From Roseibium sp. MMSF_3544 (lineage in GTDB: Bacteria; Pseudomonadota; Alphaproteobacteria; Rhizobiales; Stappiaceae), in assembly GCF_030732845.1 (NCBI RefSeq), contig NZ_JASHKA010000010.1, forward strand, positions 186,001 through 250,000: 64,000 nucleotides of DNA, given 5' to 3'. The notes below the pieces were generated by a model. The model searched no databases, was not told the DNA's origin, and worked only from the letters and a program-made list of their open reading frames with translations. Positions 25,646-34,876 of this stretch are shown piece by piece. The translations under genes and the position numbers were made by a program. Every line of letters starts with the position of its first letter. The stretch's first letter is position 1.

Positions 25646-26469
25646 GCCGTCGCATGTTTCATCCGGTCCGCTTGCCGATGTATGACTGGCCGGAGGTTCG
25701 TGCTGCGACCGCTGAACTGGAGTTGGCGCTTCAGACCGCGCTGATTGATTGCCTCGACCTGGACCCGGTAAACCTGCAACCATGGCCGGAGGAGTTTGAT
25801 GCGCCATCCATGTGGGACGAGCCCGGCGTGCTCCTTACCCAGACCTGCGGCTACCCGCTGACACATGGCTTAAGAGGTCTGGTGCGCCTCGTCGGCGTGC
25901 CGCATTACGCTGCTGAGGGCTGTATCGGCGGCCGCTATTGCAGTCAGCTTGTTGTTGCGGGCGAAAGCTCTTTCAAGACGCTGGCCGACCTGCGCGGCCA
26001 GCGTGCTGCTTACAATGGCAGCGACAGCCAATCCGGCATGAATGCGTTCCGCCACTCTGTCGCGCCGCTGGCCGGTGGTGCGCCGTTTTTCTGCGAAGTT
26101 CTGAAGAGCGGCAGTCATCTTCAATCGATGAAAGCGGTCGCTGAGGGCAGAGCGGACATTGCAAGTGTCGACGCTGTGTGCTGGCACCTTGCCAAAAACG
26201 AACTGCCGGACCTGACGGCTTCGCTGAGACCAATCGGACAGACGGCTTCGGCGACCGGGTTGCCACTGATCACGTCCCTGCGGTTTTCGCAGGAAGATAC
26301 GAGCAAAATCGCAGATGCCGTCGAAAGGGTCTTCCATAGCCCGCTCACGGCCGATTGCCGCGACCGGCTTGGCATTTGTGGCTTTTCCCGGCCGACTTTG
26401 AACGACTACGCAGATATTCTGCTGATGGAACAGGAAGCCGAACGTCAAGGCTATCCGATCCTGGCATAG
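25642..26469 (+). CDS. PhnD-like substrate-binding domain protein without signal peptide
   Basis: The fold resembles phosphate/phosphonate ABC binding proteins: LTQTCGYPLTHGL, SSFKTLADLRGQRAAYNGSDSQSGMNAFRHSVAPL, then GSHLQSMKAVAEGRADIASVDAVCWHLAK, which are the ligand-contact loops of the PhnD family. At 275 aa it has no signal sequence or lipobox, so it should be cytoplasmic unless exported otherwise. The start is TTG at 25642 overlapping the desaturase stop; ATG at 25654 is an alternative. There are no permease or ATPase genes nearby. It may be a soluble sensor or enzyme-associated binding protein. Confidence 0.8.
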   Translation: MSRRMFHPVRLPMYDWPEVRAATAELELALQTALIDCLDLDPVNLQPWPEEFDAPSMWDEPGVLLTQTCGYPLTHGLRGLVRLVGVPHYAAEGCIGGRYCSQLVVAGESSFKTLADLRGQRAAYNGSDSQSGMNAFRHSVAPLAGGAPFFCEVLKSGSHLQSMKAVAEGRADIASVDAVCWHLAKNELPDLTASLRPIGQTASATGLPLITSLRFSQEDTSKIADAVERVFHSPLTADCRDRLGICGFSRPTLNDYADILLMEQEAERQGYPILA

Positions 26470-26627
26470 CTCTGCCGGCACCTTCGCCAATATCGAATCC
26501 GGAACTAAAAAGCTTTCTCAGCTTGCGGCCAAGTTCAAAAGTGTCTCATTTTAAGACATACGTTAACGATATTCTTCTTTGAGCAGGGTCTTTTCTGGTG
26601 AATTTGGCTGAAACACTGGCGCAAAGG

Positions 26628-26642
26628 TTAACGAAGGGTTAC
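26628..26642 (+). promoter_or_regulatory. CtrA-like box
   Basis: TTAA-N7-TTAC at 26628-26642, within a region with further GTTAAC sites (about 26562 and 26662), directly upstream of the small secreted protein. The alphaproteobacterial cell-cycle regulator CtrA binds TTAA-N7-TTAA. The match has one mismatch and is only suggestive. Confidence 0.35.
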
Positions 26643-26679
26643 GATTCTAGGTAAACCAATAGTTAACAGTGAGTGCGAC

Positions 26680-26985
26680 ATGAAAACGGTTTTGAAATCA
26701 TTGGTTGCCAGCGCCGGTCTCGTAGCTGTTCTGGGCTCTGCAGCCTATGCCGAGAGCGGGACCATCCGTATCATCCATGATGAGCCCTATGGCGCGATCG
26801 TCACCAAGGAGGCCGGCGTACTGGTGTTCCGTGGCCTGCCACCGACCCGCAAGGTTGTGGTCAATCCGGAAGGCAAGACACCGCTTGAGTTGAAGGAAAC
26901 GACGGTTCGGGAGACCAACGTCGTCGTCTTTACCCAGGACGATTACATCCGCGGCCTGGGCGCCAAGGTCATCAGGCTTAGATAA
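26680..26985 (+). CDS. Small secreted protein of unknown function
   Basis: A 101-aa protein with a clear Sec signal peptide (about 24 residues, cleavage after AYA). The mature domain of about 77 residues is rich in Val and Thr and looks all-beta. I do not recognise a family. GAG(T) precedes the ATG. It stands alone between the PhnD-like gene and the convergent dddP. Several GTTAAC motifs upstream suggest regulation. Confidence 0.72.
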   Translation: MKTVLKSLVASAGLVAVLGSAAYAESGTIRIIHDEPYGAIVTKEAGVLVFRGLPPTRKVVVNPEGKTPLELKETTVRETNVVVFTQDDYIRGLGAKVIRLR

Positions 26986-27004
26986 ACGGCTCGGGATTGG
27001 GCCG

Positions 27005-28381
27005 TCAGCGTGGACGGCCCATCAACCTGTCGTCATAGGGATAGGTGCTGAGACGCTCAAAGCCCGTCTCGGTGATCAAAAGCTGTTCTTCCAGCTTCAC
27101 GCCTTCATGGCCACCGTGCCGGCCGACATAACTTTCCACACAGACAACCATGCCCGACTCAAGCGTGCCGTCATAGCCGCCGCTCGCCCAATCCGAAGGA
27201 TAGGGGACGGCAGGGTATTCATCGCATAGCCCCACCCCATGGAAGAGAACCGAATACCGGTTGGCAAGGTAGTCTTCCGGAAGGCTGGCGCCGTTGTGGG
27301 AGAGGTCCCTGAATGACCGCCCGGGCGCGAGGAGCGCGATATTGGCCTCGATCTGCTCATAAGCCATCTGGTAAAGCGAGCGCTGTTCGTTGGTGGGCTG
27401 ACCGTCGCCGCATAGCCAGGTGCGGGAAATGTCGCAGCACATGCCATAGGGGCCCACAAGATCGGTGTCGAACGCGACCAGATCACCCGCTTCAATTACC
27501 CTCGCCGAGGCTTCCTGGAACCAGGGATTTGTGCGCGGACCGGACGCGAGCAGATGCGTCTCGATCCATTCACCGCCCCGGCGGATATTGCCTGCATGAA
27601 GCAGAGACCAGAGATCCCACTCGGTCATTCCGGGAACGAGTGCCTCTTCCATCTCGCGCATGGCGGCTTCGCAGGACGCGATAGAGCGGCGCATCGCCTT
27701 GATTTCGTCCGGGCACTTGATGGCGCGCGCCAGTTCCATAACCTCTTCGCCGTCATGGAGCGTGATGCCGTGGGCTTCGAGTGCCGTAACGCCTTCGCGC
27801 CGGGCCTTGTCAAGCGCAATGCGGTGATTGCCGCCGCCATAGGTCTTGACCAGGTCTGCGAGCTCATCCGCCCATTTGAGAGCGAGTTCATTGGATCGGG
27901 GCCCGGACTCGAAGTAGAACCAGGGAATCCCGTGGCGCATTTCGTCTACGAGGAGATTATGGGCCGACAGGTGTTCGCAATTGTGAAAGTCGAAAGCGAC
28001 GACCGGACCTTCCAGCGCAACAAAGGTGTAGCGAACGGCGTTGTGGGTCGACCAGACCTGCATGTTGGTTGCGTCGGTGGCGTAGCGCACATTGAGCGGG
28101 TCGCACAGGATCGCAGCACTCAAATCACGCTTTTCGAGCTGCGCGCGAATGCGGTTTAGCCGGTAGTTGCGGATGGTCTCCAGGTTGGGGGCGTCCAGGC
28201 CGAGCGCCGCCCATTCCCCTTCCACGAACTCGCCATAGCCGAGCACGTGACGGTTCAGCGCCGTCGCCTTTTCGCTGGCATAGGCCGACAGCGCCTCGTA
28301 GCCTGCACGCTCGCCGGGATGAGCGGGCAGCACTGCCGGCATGATCTTCCGCCTGTGGCGGCCAAAGTGTTCGGTATTCAT
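27005..28381 (-). CDS. dddP: M24-family metalloenzyme, DMSP lyase DddP-like
   Basis: Creatinase/aminopeptidase-fold metalloenzyme of 458 aa. It closely resembles DddP, which cleaves dimethylsulfoniopropionate to dimethyl sulfide and acrylate. Shared features include DPLNVRYATDATNMQVW, RRGGEWIET.LLASGPRTNPWFQE and YSVLFHGVGLCDEYP. Expected metal ligands are present in order: two Asp in FDTDL, Asp in CDISRTW, His in HGVG, Glu in CVESY and Glu in KLEEQ. The Asp of GLCDE (catalytic Asp377 in DddP, numbering from memory) and a Tyr five residues before the His are kept. It lies downstream of the FAD/GcvT oxidoreductase and mttB genes. A related M24 hydrolase of another onium compound remains possible. 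Confidence 0.75.
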   Translation of the reverse strand: MNTEHFGRHRRKIMPAVLPAHPGERAGYEALSAYASEKATALNRHVLGYGEFVEGEWAALGLDAPNLETIRNYRLNRIRAQLEKRDLSAAILCDPLNVRYATDATNMQVWSTHNAVRYTFVALEGPVVAFDFHNCEHLSAHNLLVDEMRHGIPWFYFESGPRSNELALKWADELADLVKTYGGGNHRIALDKARREGVTALEAHGITLHDGEEVMELARAIKCPDEIKAMRRSIASCEAAMREMEEALVPGMTEWDLWSLLHAGNIRRGGEWIETHLLASGPRTNPWFQEASARVIEAGDLVAFDTDLVGPYGMCCDISRTWLCGDGQPTNEQRSLYQMAYEQIEANIALLAPGRSFRDLSHNGASLPEDYLANRYSVLFHGVGLCDEYPAVPYPSDWASGGYDGTLESGMVVCVESYVGRHGGHEGVKLEEQLLITETGFERLSTYPYDDRLMGRPR

Positions 28382-28429
28382 GAACGCCTACGCCTCCTCC
28401 TGCGCCGGCTGAATTTGCAATTGAAAACG

Positions 28430-30865
28430 TTACATGCGCATGCGTTCCGCTTTGGGATCGAACGGCGGTTCGGTAAGGATGGTTGCCTTGCACATCTCAC
28501 CCAGGATCTCGATCTCGAAGGCGTCTTCTGCCGTTTCGCTCGCGAATTCGGATGGGACGTAGCCCTGGGCGAGCGACTTCCCGACGTAATGGGCATACCC
28601 GCCGGACGTGATCCAGCCGATGACCTTGCCGTCATGGAAGATCGGTTCATCGCCCATGACATCGGCGTCAGATGCCTTGACGTCGAAGCTCACACGCTGG
28701 CGTTTCGGACCGTCCTCGAACTCCTTGCGGGCAGCCTCCAGCCCGATGAAGCGGTTTTTGGTCAGCTTGACGAAGCGGCCGAGATCGGCCTCGTAAGGCC
28801 CGTAGATCGGGCGGAATTCGCGGAACCAGGTGCCGAAATTCTTTTCAAGACGCATGCAGAGCAGGGCACGCATGCCGAAGTTGCGGATGTTGAATTCGGC
28901 ACCGGCGTCCATCAGGGCGTCGTAGACCTGACGCTCATATTCCGGCGTCATCCAGATCTCATAGCCAAGATCGCCCGTGTAGGTGATCCGGTTGACCTTG
29001 CACGGCGCAGAGGCAACATCCATTTCGCGGAAGTCCATGAAACGAAACGCTTCGTTCGAAACGTCCTCGCCGGTGACCTTTTGCAGGACCTCGCGGGCAT
29101 TGGGGCCGGCTATGGAGAGGCCGACCCAGCCGAGATTGATGGCCCTCAGGGTGACCGAGCCGTCCTTCGGCAAGTGCTTTTCGAACCAGCGCATGTGATA
29201 GATCTCGGCCTGGGACGAACCGAACATGTAGAATTTTTCGTCCGCTGCACGCGCGATCGTGAAATCGCCGATCAGCTTGCCGTTTTCGTTCAGCATCGGC
29301 GTCAGCACGATGCGGCCCACCTTGGGCATGGTGTTGGTCATCAACAGGGACAGGTAGTCTTCAGCGCCCGGCCCGCTGATCTCATATTTTGCGAAATTGG
29401 CGATCTCGGTGATGCCGACGCTTTCGCGTACGGCGCGGCATTCGGCACCGACATGCTCGAAATCGTTGGACCGGTGGAAGGAAAAAATATCCTTTGCTTC
29501 GACGCCCTCGGGAGCAAACCAGAGCGGAGTTTCAAGAGCCCAGCTGTCGCCCATGACCGCACCTTGCGCCAGCATGCGATCATAGAGTGGGGTGGTCTGA
29601 TGCGGCCGGGCTGCGGGAAGCTCCTCGTTCGGAAAGCGGATGCGGAAGCGGCGGCGGTAATTCTCCCGCACCTTGGCGTTCGTGTAGGAAAGGGTCGCCC
29701 AGTCGCCGTAGCGGGCAACATCCATGCCCCAGATGTCGTAACCGGGATCGCCATTGATCATCCAGTTGGCGAGGGTAAGGCCCACGCCGCCACCCTGACT
29801 GAACCCGGCCATCACGCCGCAGGCAACCCAGTAGTTCTGAAGGCCTCTGACCGGGCCGACCAGCGGATTGCCGTCCGGAGCGAAGGTGAAGGGGCCGTTG
29901 ATGATCTGCTTGATGCCGGCATTTTGCAGCGCGGGGAAATGCTCGAAACCGACTTCAAGTTCCGGTGCGATGCGGTCGAGATCCGGCGCCAGAAGTTCAT
30001 GGCCGAAGTCCCACGGGGTTTCGCGCGGGCTCCAGGGGCGGCAGTTCTGCTCATACGTGCCGAGCAGCATGCCCTTGCCCTCCTGGCGGGTGTAGATCTC
30101 ACCGCCGAAGTCGAGGATGCCGATCAGCTCCTTGCCGGTGGCTTCGTTGTGGGCAACCACTTCTGGCATCTCGTCTGTGAGCAGGTACATGTGCTCCATC
30201 GCGAGGATCGGCAATTCAAGCCCGACCATGCGTCCGCATTCGCGCGCCCAGAGTCCGCCCGCATTGACGACATGCTCCGCCCGTATCGTGCCCTTGTTGG
30301 TGATCACGTCCCATGTGCCGTCCGGCGTCTGGACAAGCTCTTCAACCTTGGTGTGCCGGTAGACGGTCGCGCCGTTTACGCGCGCAGCCTTGGCATAGGC
30401 ATGGGTTGTCCCCGATGGATCGAGATGACCTTCGATCGGGTCCCAGAGCGCCCCGATGAAGTGCTTTTCATCCAGCATCGGGAACATGGTTTTTGCTTCT
30501 GCAACGGAGATCAGTTCCAGATCCATGCCCAGGTAGCGCCCCTTGGCCTGCGCAAGACGCAGAAAGTCCATGCGCTCCGGCGTGTCGGCCAGCATGACGC
30601 CACCGGTCAGGTGCAGGCTGCAGGACTGTCCGGAGATCTCTTCAAGTTCCTTGTAGAGATCAACGGTGTAGCTCTGTAGCTGGGCAACGTTCGGATCGCC
30701 GTTGAGCGTATGGAAGCCACCTGCCGCGTGCCAGGAGGATCCGGACGTCAGTTCGTCGCGTTCAACCAAAGTGACGTCGGTCCAGCCGAGTTTGGTCAGG
30801 TGATAAAGGACACTGCAGCCAACGACGCCGCCACCGATGACAACGACCTGAGTGTGGGTCTTCAT
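28430..30865 (-). CDS. FAD-dependent dimethylglycine/sarcosine dehydrogenase-like protein with GcvT domain
   Basis: An 811-aa two-part enzyme. The N-terminal DAO flavoprotein half has VVVIGGGVVGCSVLYHL and GSSWHAAGGFH, where the His is the usual covalent flavin site. The C-terminal GcvT aminomethyltransferase half binds tetrahydrofolate (VGLSIAGPNAREVLQKVTGEDVS, GDLGYEIWM). Relatives oxidatively demethylate dimethylglycine or sarcosine, passing the one-carbon unit to folate. Lying between mttB and dddP on the same strand, it should act on a demethylated product of betaine-like compounds. Exact substrate not fixed by sequence. Confidence 0.88.
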   Translation of the reverse strand: MKTHTQVVVIGGGVVGCSVLYHLTKLGWTDVTLVERDELTSGSSWHAAGGFHTLNGDPNVAQLQSYTVDLYKELEEISGQSCSLHLTGGVMLADTPERMDFLRLAQAKGRYLGMDLELISVAEAKTMFPMLDEKHFIGALWDPIEGHLDPSGTTHAYAKAARVNGATVYRHTKVEELVQTPDGTWDVITNKGTIRAEHVVNAGGLWARECGRMVGLELPILAMEHMYLLTDEMPEVVAHNEATGKELIGILDFGGEIYTRQEGKGMLLGTYEQNCRPWSPRETPWDFGHELLAPDLDRIAPELEVGFEHFPALQNAGIKQIINGPFTFAPDGNPLVGPVRGLQNYWVACGVMAGFSQGGGVGLTLANWMINGDPGYDIWGMDVARYGDWATLSYTNAKVRENYRRRFRIRFPNEELPAARPHQTTPLYDRMLAQGAVMGDSWALETPLWFAPEGVEAKDIFSFHRSNDFEHVGAECRAVRESVGITEIANFAKYEISGPGAEDYLSLLMTNTMPKVGRIVLTPMLNENGKLIGDFTIARAADEKFYMFGSSQAEIYHMRWFEKHLPKDGSVTLRAINLGWVGLSIAGPNAREVLQKVTGEDVSNEAFRFMDFREMDVASAPCKVNRITYTGDLGYEIWMTPEYERQVYDALMDAGAEFNIRNFGMRALLCMRLEKNFGTWFREFRPIYGPYEADLGRFVKLTKNRFIGLEAARKEFEDGPKRQRVSFDVKASDADVMGDEPIFHDGKVIGWITSGGYAHYVGKSLAQGYVPSEFASETAEDAFEIEILGEMCKATILTEPPFDPKAERMRM

Positions 30866-30917
30866 GCGATTACTCCGGACTGCCCGCGCGGTGCCGGCGG
30901 GACTTGAACTTCATGGA

Positions 30918-32498
30918 TCAGAAATCGGTTGGAACGCCGCCCTCGGCCTTGCGCCGGTCGACGAAGGCTGAGATCTCCTCGTCGATGGCCGGATCGAGTG
31001 GCGGCTGCTCATAGGCTTCCAGCGCCTTCTTGTAGAGCATGTTGGCCTTGTCATAGGCGATCGGGCTGCCAGCCTCCGCCCAGGTTTCGTAGTTGCGCCA
31101 GTCCGAAACGATCGGCGGGTAGAACGCATCCTTGTAGCGCGCTTGGGTGTGTTCTGTTCCGAAGAAGTGGCCGGCCGGACCAACATCCTTGATCGCATCG
31201 ACGGCCAGCGATGCCTCCGAAACGTCCAGAGGCGTGAGGTACTCGGCAATCTTTTGCAAAAGGTCGATATCGGCGATGAACTTTTCGAAACCCGCGCTCA
31301 GGCCACCTTCGAGCCAGCCGGCCGCATGTTTGATGAGGTTCCCGCCGCCATTGATCGCGCCCCATTGCGACAAGGTGGTCTCGAGTGCCGCCTGGTAGTC
31401 GACCGTGTTCGCCGCACAGACGCCAGACGTTCTGAAGGGAAGGTTATAGCGCCTGGCGAGCTGCCCGCTCACCAGAGCAGCTTTCATGTATTCAGGTGTT
31501 CCGAAGGCCGGTGCGCCTGACTTCATGTCGACATTGGAGGTAAAGCCACCATAGATGACCGGCGCGCCCGGGCGCACCAATTGTGCAAAGGCTATGCCTG
31601 CAAGCGCCTCGGCATTTTGCAGTGTCAGGGCACCCGCGATCGTGACCGGCGCCATGGCACCTGCCAGCGTGAACGGCGTAACAACAGAGACCTGCCCGGC
31701 CTTTGCCATCTCGATCAGCCCCTGCAGCATCGGCGTGTCGAGGCGAAGCGGCGAAGACGTGTTGATCACCGTCAAGGTGACGGGCTTGTCAATCAGTTCC
31801 TCGGGCGTCAATCCGTTGGCGATCCTGGCGAGTTCGATGCCATCCAGATTGCGCTCTTTGCCGAGCGAATAAAGGTGCAACGCCTTGTCGGTGAGCCTGG
31901 CGGCGTCGGCGATGCAGTCGAGGTGTCGAATGGAAGCGTGCAGGTCGACGGGTTCAACAGGGTATCCGAGCGGTGCGTGGATAATATTGAAGAACTGTCC
32001 GAGTTTCAGAAGCTTGCGGAAGTCTTCCTGGTTTCCTGGACGGCGACCGCCCTCACGGTCAACGACATTAGGCGTGCTGGCAACACAGGAAAAGACGATC
32101 GCGTCGCCGCCGATGTGAAGGTTGTGGTTGGGGTTTCGCGCATGAAGCGTGAATTCGGACGGCGCCTTGGAGATCAGGTCCTCCACCATCGCACGGTCCA
32201 TGCGCACCCGGTCTTCACCAGGGGTTACCTCAGCGCCGGCTTCCTTGAGCATCGCCTTGGCTTCTTCATGAAGGAAATCAATGCCGATTTCCTCAAGCAC
32301 GCGCAGCGAGGCGTCATGGATGGCTTCGAGTTCGTCCTGCGATATGGCGTCCAGCGGTTTGAAAATGTGCCGGGGCTGCCGGAAGGGCTTTTGCGGGAAA
32401 AGATCGCGCGCCGATTTTTCGCCGCCACCTCTGCGCCGCCGCCCGCGCCTTGCCGGTGCCGATTCATTCAAGGATGCTGTTTCAGGGTCAGCTATCAT
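30918..32498 (-). CDS. Trimethylamine methyltransferase (MttB) family protein, non-pyrrolysine
   Basis: A 526-aa MttB/COG5598 protein read without any in-frame stop, so it lacks the pyrrolysine of archaeal MttB. Relatives without pyrrolysine (MtgB, MtpB, MtcB) demethylate glycine betaine, proline betaine or carnitine. Family features include NRNPNHNLHIGGDAIVFSCVASTPNVVD-type sequence (parts at residues 125-150) and SGVCAANTVDYQAALETTLSQWGAINGGGNL. An Arg/Gly-rich N-terminal tail is present. The first gene of the cluster with the DMGDH-like and DddP-like enzymes. No corrinoid protein gene is seen nearby, so the methyl acceptor is open. Confidence 0.85.
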   Translation of the reverse strand: MIADPETASLNESAPARRGRRRRGGGEKSARDLFPQKPFRQPRHIFKPLDAISQDELEAIHDASLRVLEEIGIDFLHEEAKAMLKEAGAEVTPGEDRVRMDRAMVEDLISKAPSEFTLHARNPNHNLHIGGDAIVFSCVASTPNVVDREGGRRPGNQEDFRKLLKLGQFFNIIHAPLGYPVEPVDLHASIRHLDCIADAARLTDKALHLYSLGKERNLDGIELARIANGLTPEELIDKPVTLTVINTSSPLRLDTPMLQGLIEMAKAGQVSVVTPFTLAGAMAPVTIAGALTLQNAEALAGIAFAQLVRPGAPVIYGGFTSNVDMKSGAPAFGTPEYMKAALVSGQLARRYNLPFRTSGVCAANTVDYQAALETTLSQWGAINGGGNLIKHAAGWLEGGLSAGFEKFIADIDLLQKIAEYLTPLDVSEASLAVDAIKDVGPAGHFFGTEHTQARYKDAFYPPIVSDWRNYETWAEAGSPIAYDKANMLYKKALEAYEQPPLDPAIDEEISAFVDRRKAEGGVPTDF

Positions 32499-32754
32499 CC
32501 GATCCGCCAGGTTTGATGTGTAGGACGGGTCAACGTCCGACCCGCCGGCAGAGGTCTCATCTGCGCTTGTCCGATGACTGTAGCGGAGGAGGCGATTTTT
32601 GCGGGCAGTCTGAGAGCGACGGCAAGTGCTTCAACTCCGACATGTCACCTGTCTGGAATCGTGTTTGAAAAACGGCTCTTTGAAACTTCGACTTGACGAA
32701 CGGTATCATCAAGGCGATCAGAGATTTATCGAAGACAACACGGACCGACCCGGC

Positions 32755-33672
32755 GTGAGCGAACAGCTTTCCGATACAGACCTGCTGGCGTTTTTGGAAA
32801 ACCTTCTTCCGGTGACGGACTGGAGCACGGCACGATTGCGACCGTTGCCGGTCAACTACACCAGCCGGTTCTGGCGCCTTGATACGCCGGAGCGAATTTT
32901 CGTCATCAAGGAGTTTTTCCCCGATAACGAGGACAATCCGCTCTACCCGACGCTGCCGGATCAGGAAGCCGAGGCTTTGAATTTTCTCGCGCGCTACGAT
33001 CTGGCACCCGAGCTTGAGACCTATTCGCAAAGTCCCGCCGGAACACCGCTGCTCGTCTATGGCTACGCCCCCCCGGTGAATGACGAAATCGACGTCGGCG
33101 AAGCGGCAGATCTGATCGGGCGAATTGCAGCACTGAAAGAACCGGTGCCCGGGCACCAGACTGTCCCGGCCGGATACCACGAAGTTCTGGAGCGGGGGGA
33201 CGCCATGCTGGCGGCCATCCCCGACAGCCGGAAAGCCGTCAACCTCAAACGGCTGCGGCCACAGGACGATGCGATCAAGCGGCGCGCTATCCAGCGAACC
33301 CTCGTCCACCGCAGCTTTTGCCTTGGAACCATTCAAGCAACTGCAGACGGCGCACGGCTGATCGACTGGCAGTTCGCGGGCTACGGTGATCCGGTGGAAG
33401 ATCTGGCCGGGTTCGTTTCGCCCGGGCTCCTGAGGCTCTATGGACTGCATCCGCTTGTCGCCTACGCGGAAGATATGTTTCTGAAACACTATCCAAACCA
33501 GGAAACGGCTGAACGGTTTGTGGAAGAGCGTAGCGCCTACCACTGGCGGCTTGCCGCATATTGCTTGTTCAGGCATGAAACCTTGGGCGAGATCAACGCT
33601 CCGGCGGCTCGCGCCTATGGGCGTGCCCTGGAAGAAGAAGTGGATCTGCTGTTAAGGCTGCGGGTAAAATAA
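32755..33672 (+). CDS. Aminoglycoside/choline kinase-fold protein with altered active site
   Basis: About 305 aa of the APH/choline-kinase fold. RFWRLDTPERIFVIKEF supplies the N-lobe Lys. The catalytic region TLVHRSFCLGTIQ...LIDWQFAGYGDPVEDLAGF aligns with the family HGD-x4-N...IDW motif. Here HGD has become HRS and the metal-binding Asn is replaced, while the DFG-type Asp (IDW) remains. It may therefore be catalytically weak or a pseudokinase. The frame extends to GTG 32626, but the domain begins after GTG 32755; start uncertain. It precedes the ABC ATPase gene by 58 bp on the same strand. Confidence 0.75.
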   Translation: MSEQLSDTDLLAFLENLLPVTDWSTARLRPLPVNYTSRFWRLDTPERIFVIKEFFPDNEDNPLYPTLPDQEAEALNFLARYDLAPELETYSQSPAGTPLLVYGYAPPVNDEIDVGEAADLIGRIAALKEPVPGHQTVPAGYHEVLERGDAMLAAIPDSRKAVNLKRLRPQDDAIKRRAIQRTLVHRSFCLGTIQATADGARLIDWQFAGYGDPVEDLAGFVSPGLLRLYGLHPLVAYAEDMFLKHYPNQETAERFVEERSAYHWRLAAYCLFRHETLGEINAPAARAYGRALEEEVDLLLRLRVK

Positions 33673-33730
33673 CACCTCGACAGTTCTTGCGATGTAATTG
33701 ACTTGTCACAGGGGGAGGTTAACGGGGGAC

Positions 33731-34777
33731 ATGTCCATTTCCGTTGCTTCCGTTTCCAAATCATTCGGCGCGCACCTGGCTTTGAACAAAGTTTCGTTGT
33801 CGATCGACGACGGGACGTTCTTTGTGGTTCTTGGCCCGTCAGGTTGCGGCAAGTCCACTCTGCTTCGGGTTATTGCCGGGCTTGAGCCGGTCGATGCAGG
33901 TGAGATCACGCTGGGGGGCGTGCCTGTCGCGGGCAACGGGTTTCACGTGCCGCCGGAGGACCGGAGCGTTGGTGTTGTGTTTCAGTCCTACGCCCTTTGG
34001 CCGCATATGAGCGTTGCGGCGAACGTCGCGTTTCCTCTCGAGACTGCCGGCAAATCCAGGTCTGACGTATCGGCGCGTGTGGCGGAATGTCTTGAGACAG
34101 TCGACCTCACGCCTTATCGCAATCGCAAGCCTGCTGAACTTTCCGGCGGGCAGCGTCAGCGCGTTGCACTTGCAAGATGCCTGGCGCAGGGAGCGGACAC
34201 GGTCTTGATGGACGAACCGCTGGCCAATCTCGATCCGCATTTGCGCGGTGCCATGGAAGAGGAGCTGGCAAGGTTTCACAAGGCAAGCGGGGCGACGACA
34301 CTGTTCATCACGCACGACCAGCGCGAGGCGATGGCGCTGGCGGACCAGGTTGCAGTTATGTGGGACGGTGAAATCCTGCAGGTCGACGAGCCGGACCGGA
34401 TCTACCGCCGGCCGTCGTCAAGACGCGTTGCCGGATTTATCGGCCGCAGCACTCTGGTGCCCGTGACGGTCGAAGATGTCAGTGGTGAACAGGCAACAAT
34501 ACGCTTTGGTCGCATTTCAGTAGACGTGGATTGCCCGATTGGAACCGCATCCGGGCCGGCAACGCTGCTGCTTCGGCCGGAGCATCTTGTGCTCGAAACG
34601 GACCGCTCGGGGTTCGCAGGCACCGTGCAGCGAACCATCTATCGTGGCGGTGCCTGGGATGTGTTCGTGACAGTGGATGGTCTTGACGATCCGCTCATGA
34701 TGACGCTGCACCGCAAGGCCGAGACAGGAGAGAGTTTGCGGCTTTCCATTTTGCGCGGCTGGGTGTTGCCGGATTAG
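33731..34777 (+). CDS. ABC transporter ATP-binding protein (FbpC/AfuC or aminoethylphosphonate type)
   Basis: Importer ATPase of 348 aa. Walker A is GPSGCGKSTLL, Q-loop FQSYALWPHM, signature LSGGQRQRVALARCLA, Walker B DTVLMDEPLANLD, switch FITHDQREAM, with a C-terminal TOBE-like domain (about 270-345). ATG 33731 has GGGGGAC upstream and fits the family start; an earlier in-frame start at 33698 is less likely. It converges with the permease gene, which with the binding-protein gene lies on the other strand, and presumably completes that transporter. Confidence 0.88.
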   Translation: MSISVASVSKSFGAHLALNKVSLSIDDGTFFVVLGPSGCGKSTLLRVIAGLEPVDAGEITLGGVPVAGNGFHVPPEDRSVGVVFQSYALWPHMSVAANVAFPLETAGKSRSDVSARVAECLETVDLTPYRNRKPAELSGGQRQRVALARCLAQGADTVLMDEPLANLDPHLRGAMEEELARFHKASGATTLFITHDQREAMALADQVAVMWDGEILQVDEPDRIYRRPSSRRVAGFIGRSTLVPVTVEDVSGEQATIRFGRISVDVDCPIGTASGPATLLLRPEHLVLETDRSGFAGTVQRTIYRGGAWDVFVTVDGLDDPLMMTLHRKAETGESLRLSILRGWVLPD

Positions 34778-34876
34778 TGCCAGCCCGGTGCACTGATTTT
34801 CCTGCTCACATTGTCATCGAAGCCACGCCATGGGACGATCGGGGTGACTATTGCGAGGGTCCTGGATTGCCTGGCG

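Noticed and set aside
28247..30679. An 810-codon open frame on the plus strand, antisense to the FAD/GcvT gene
   Set aside because: It mirrors the high-GC coding frame of the real gene, has no recognisable domain and no ribosome site. The minus-strand protein has full family motifs.
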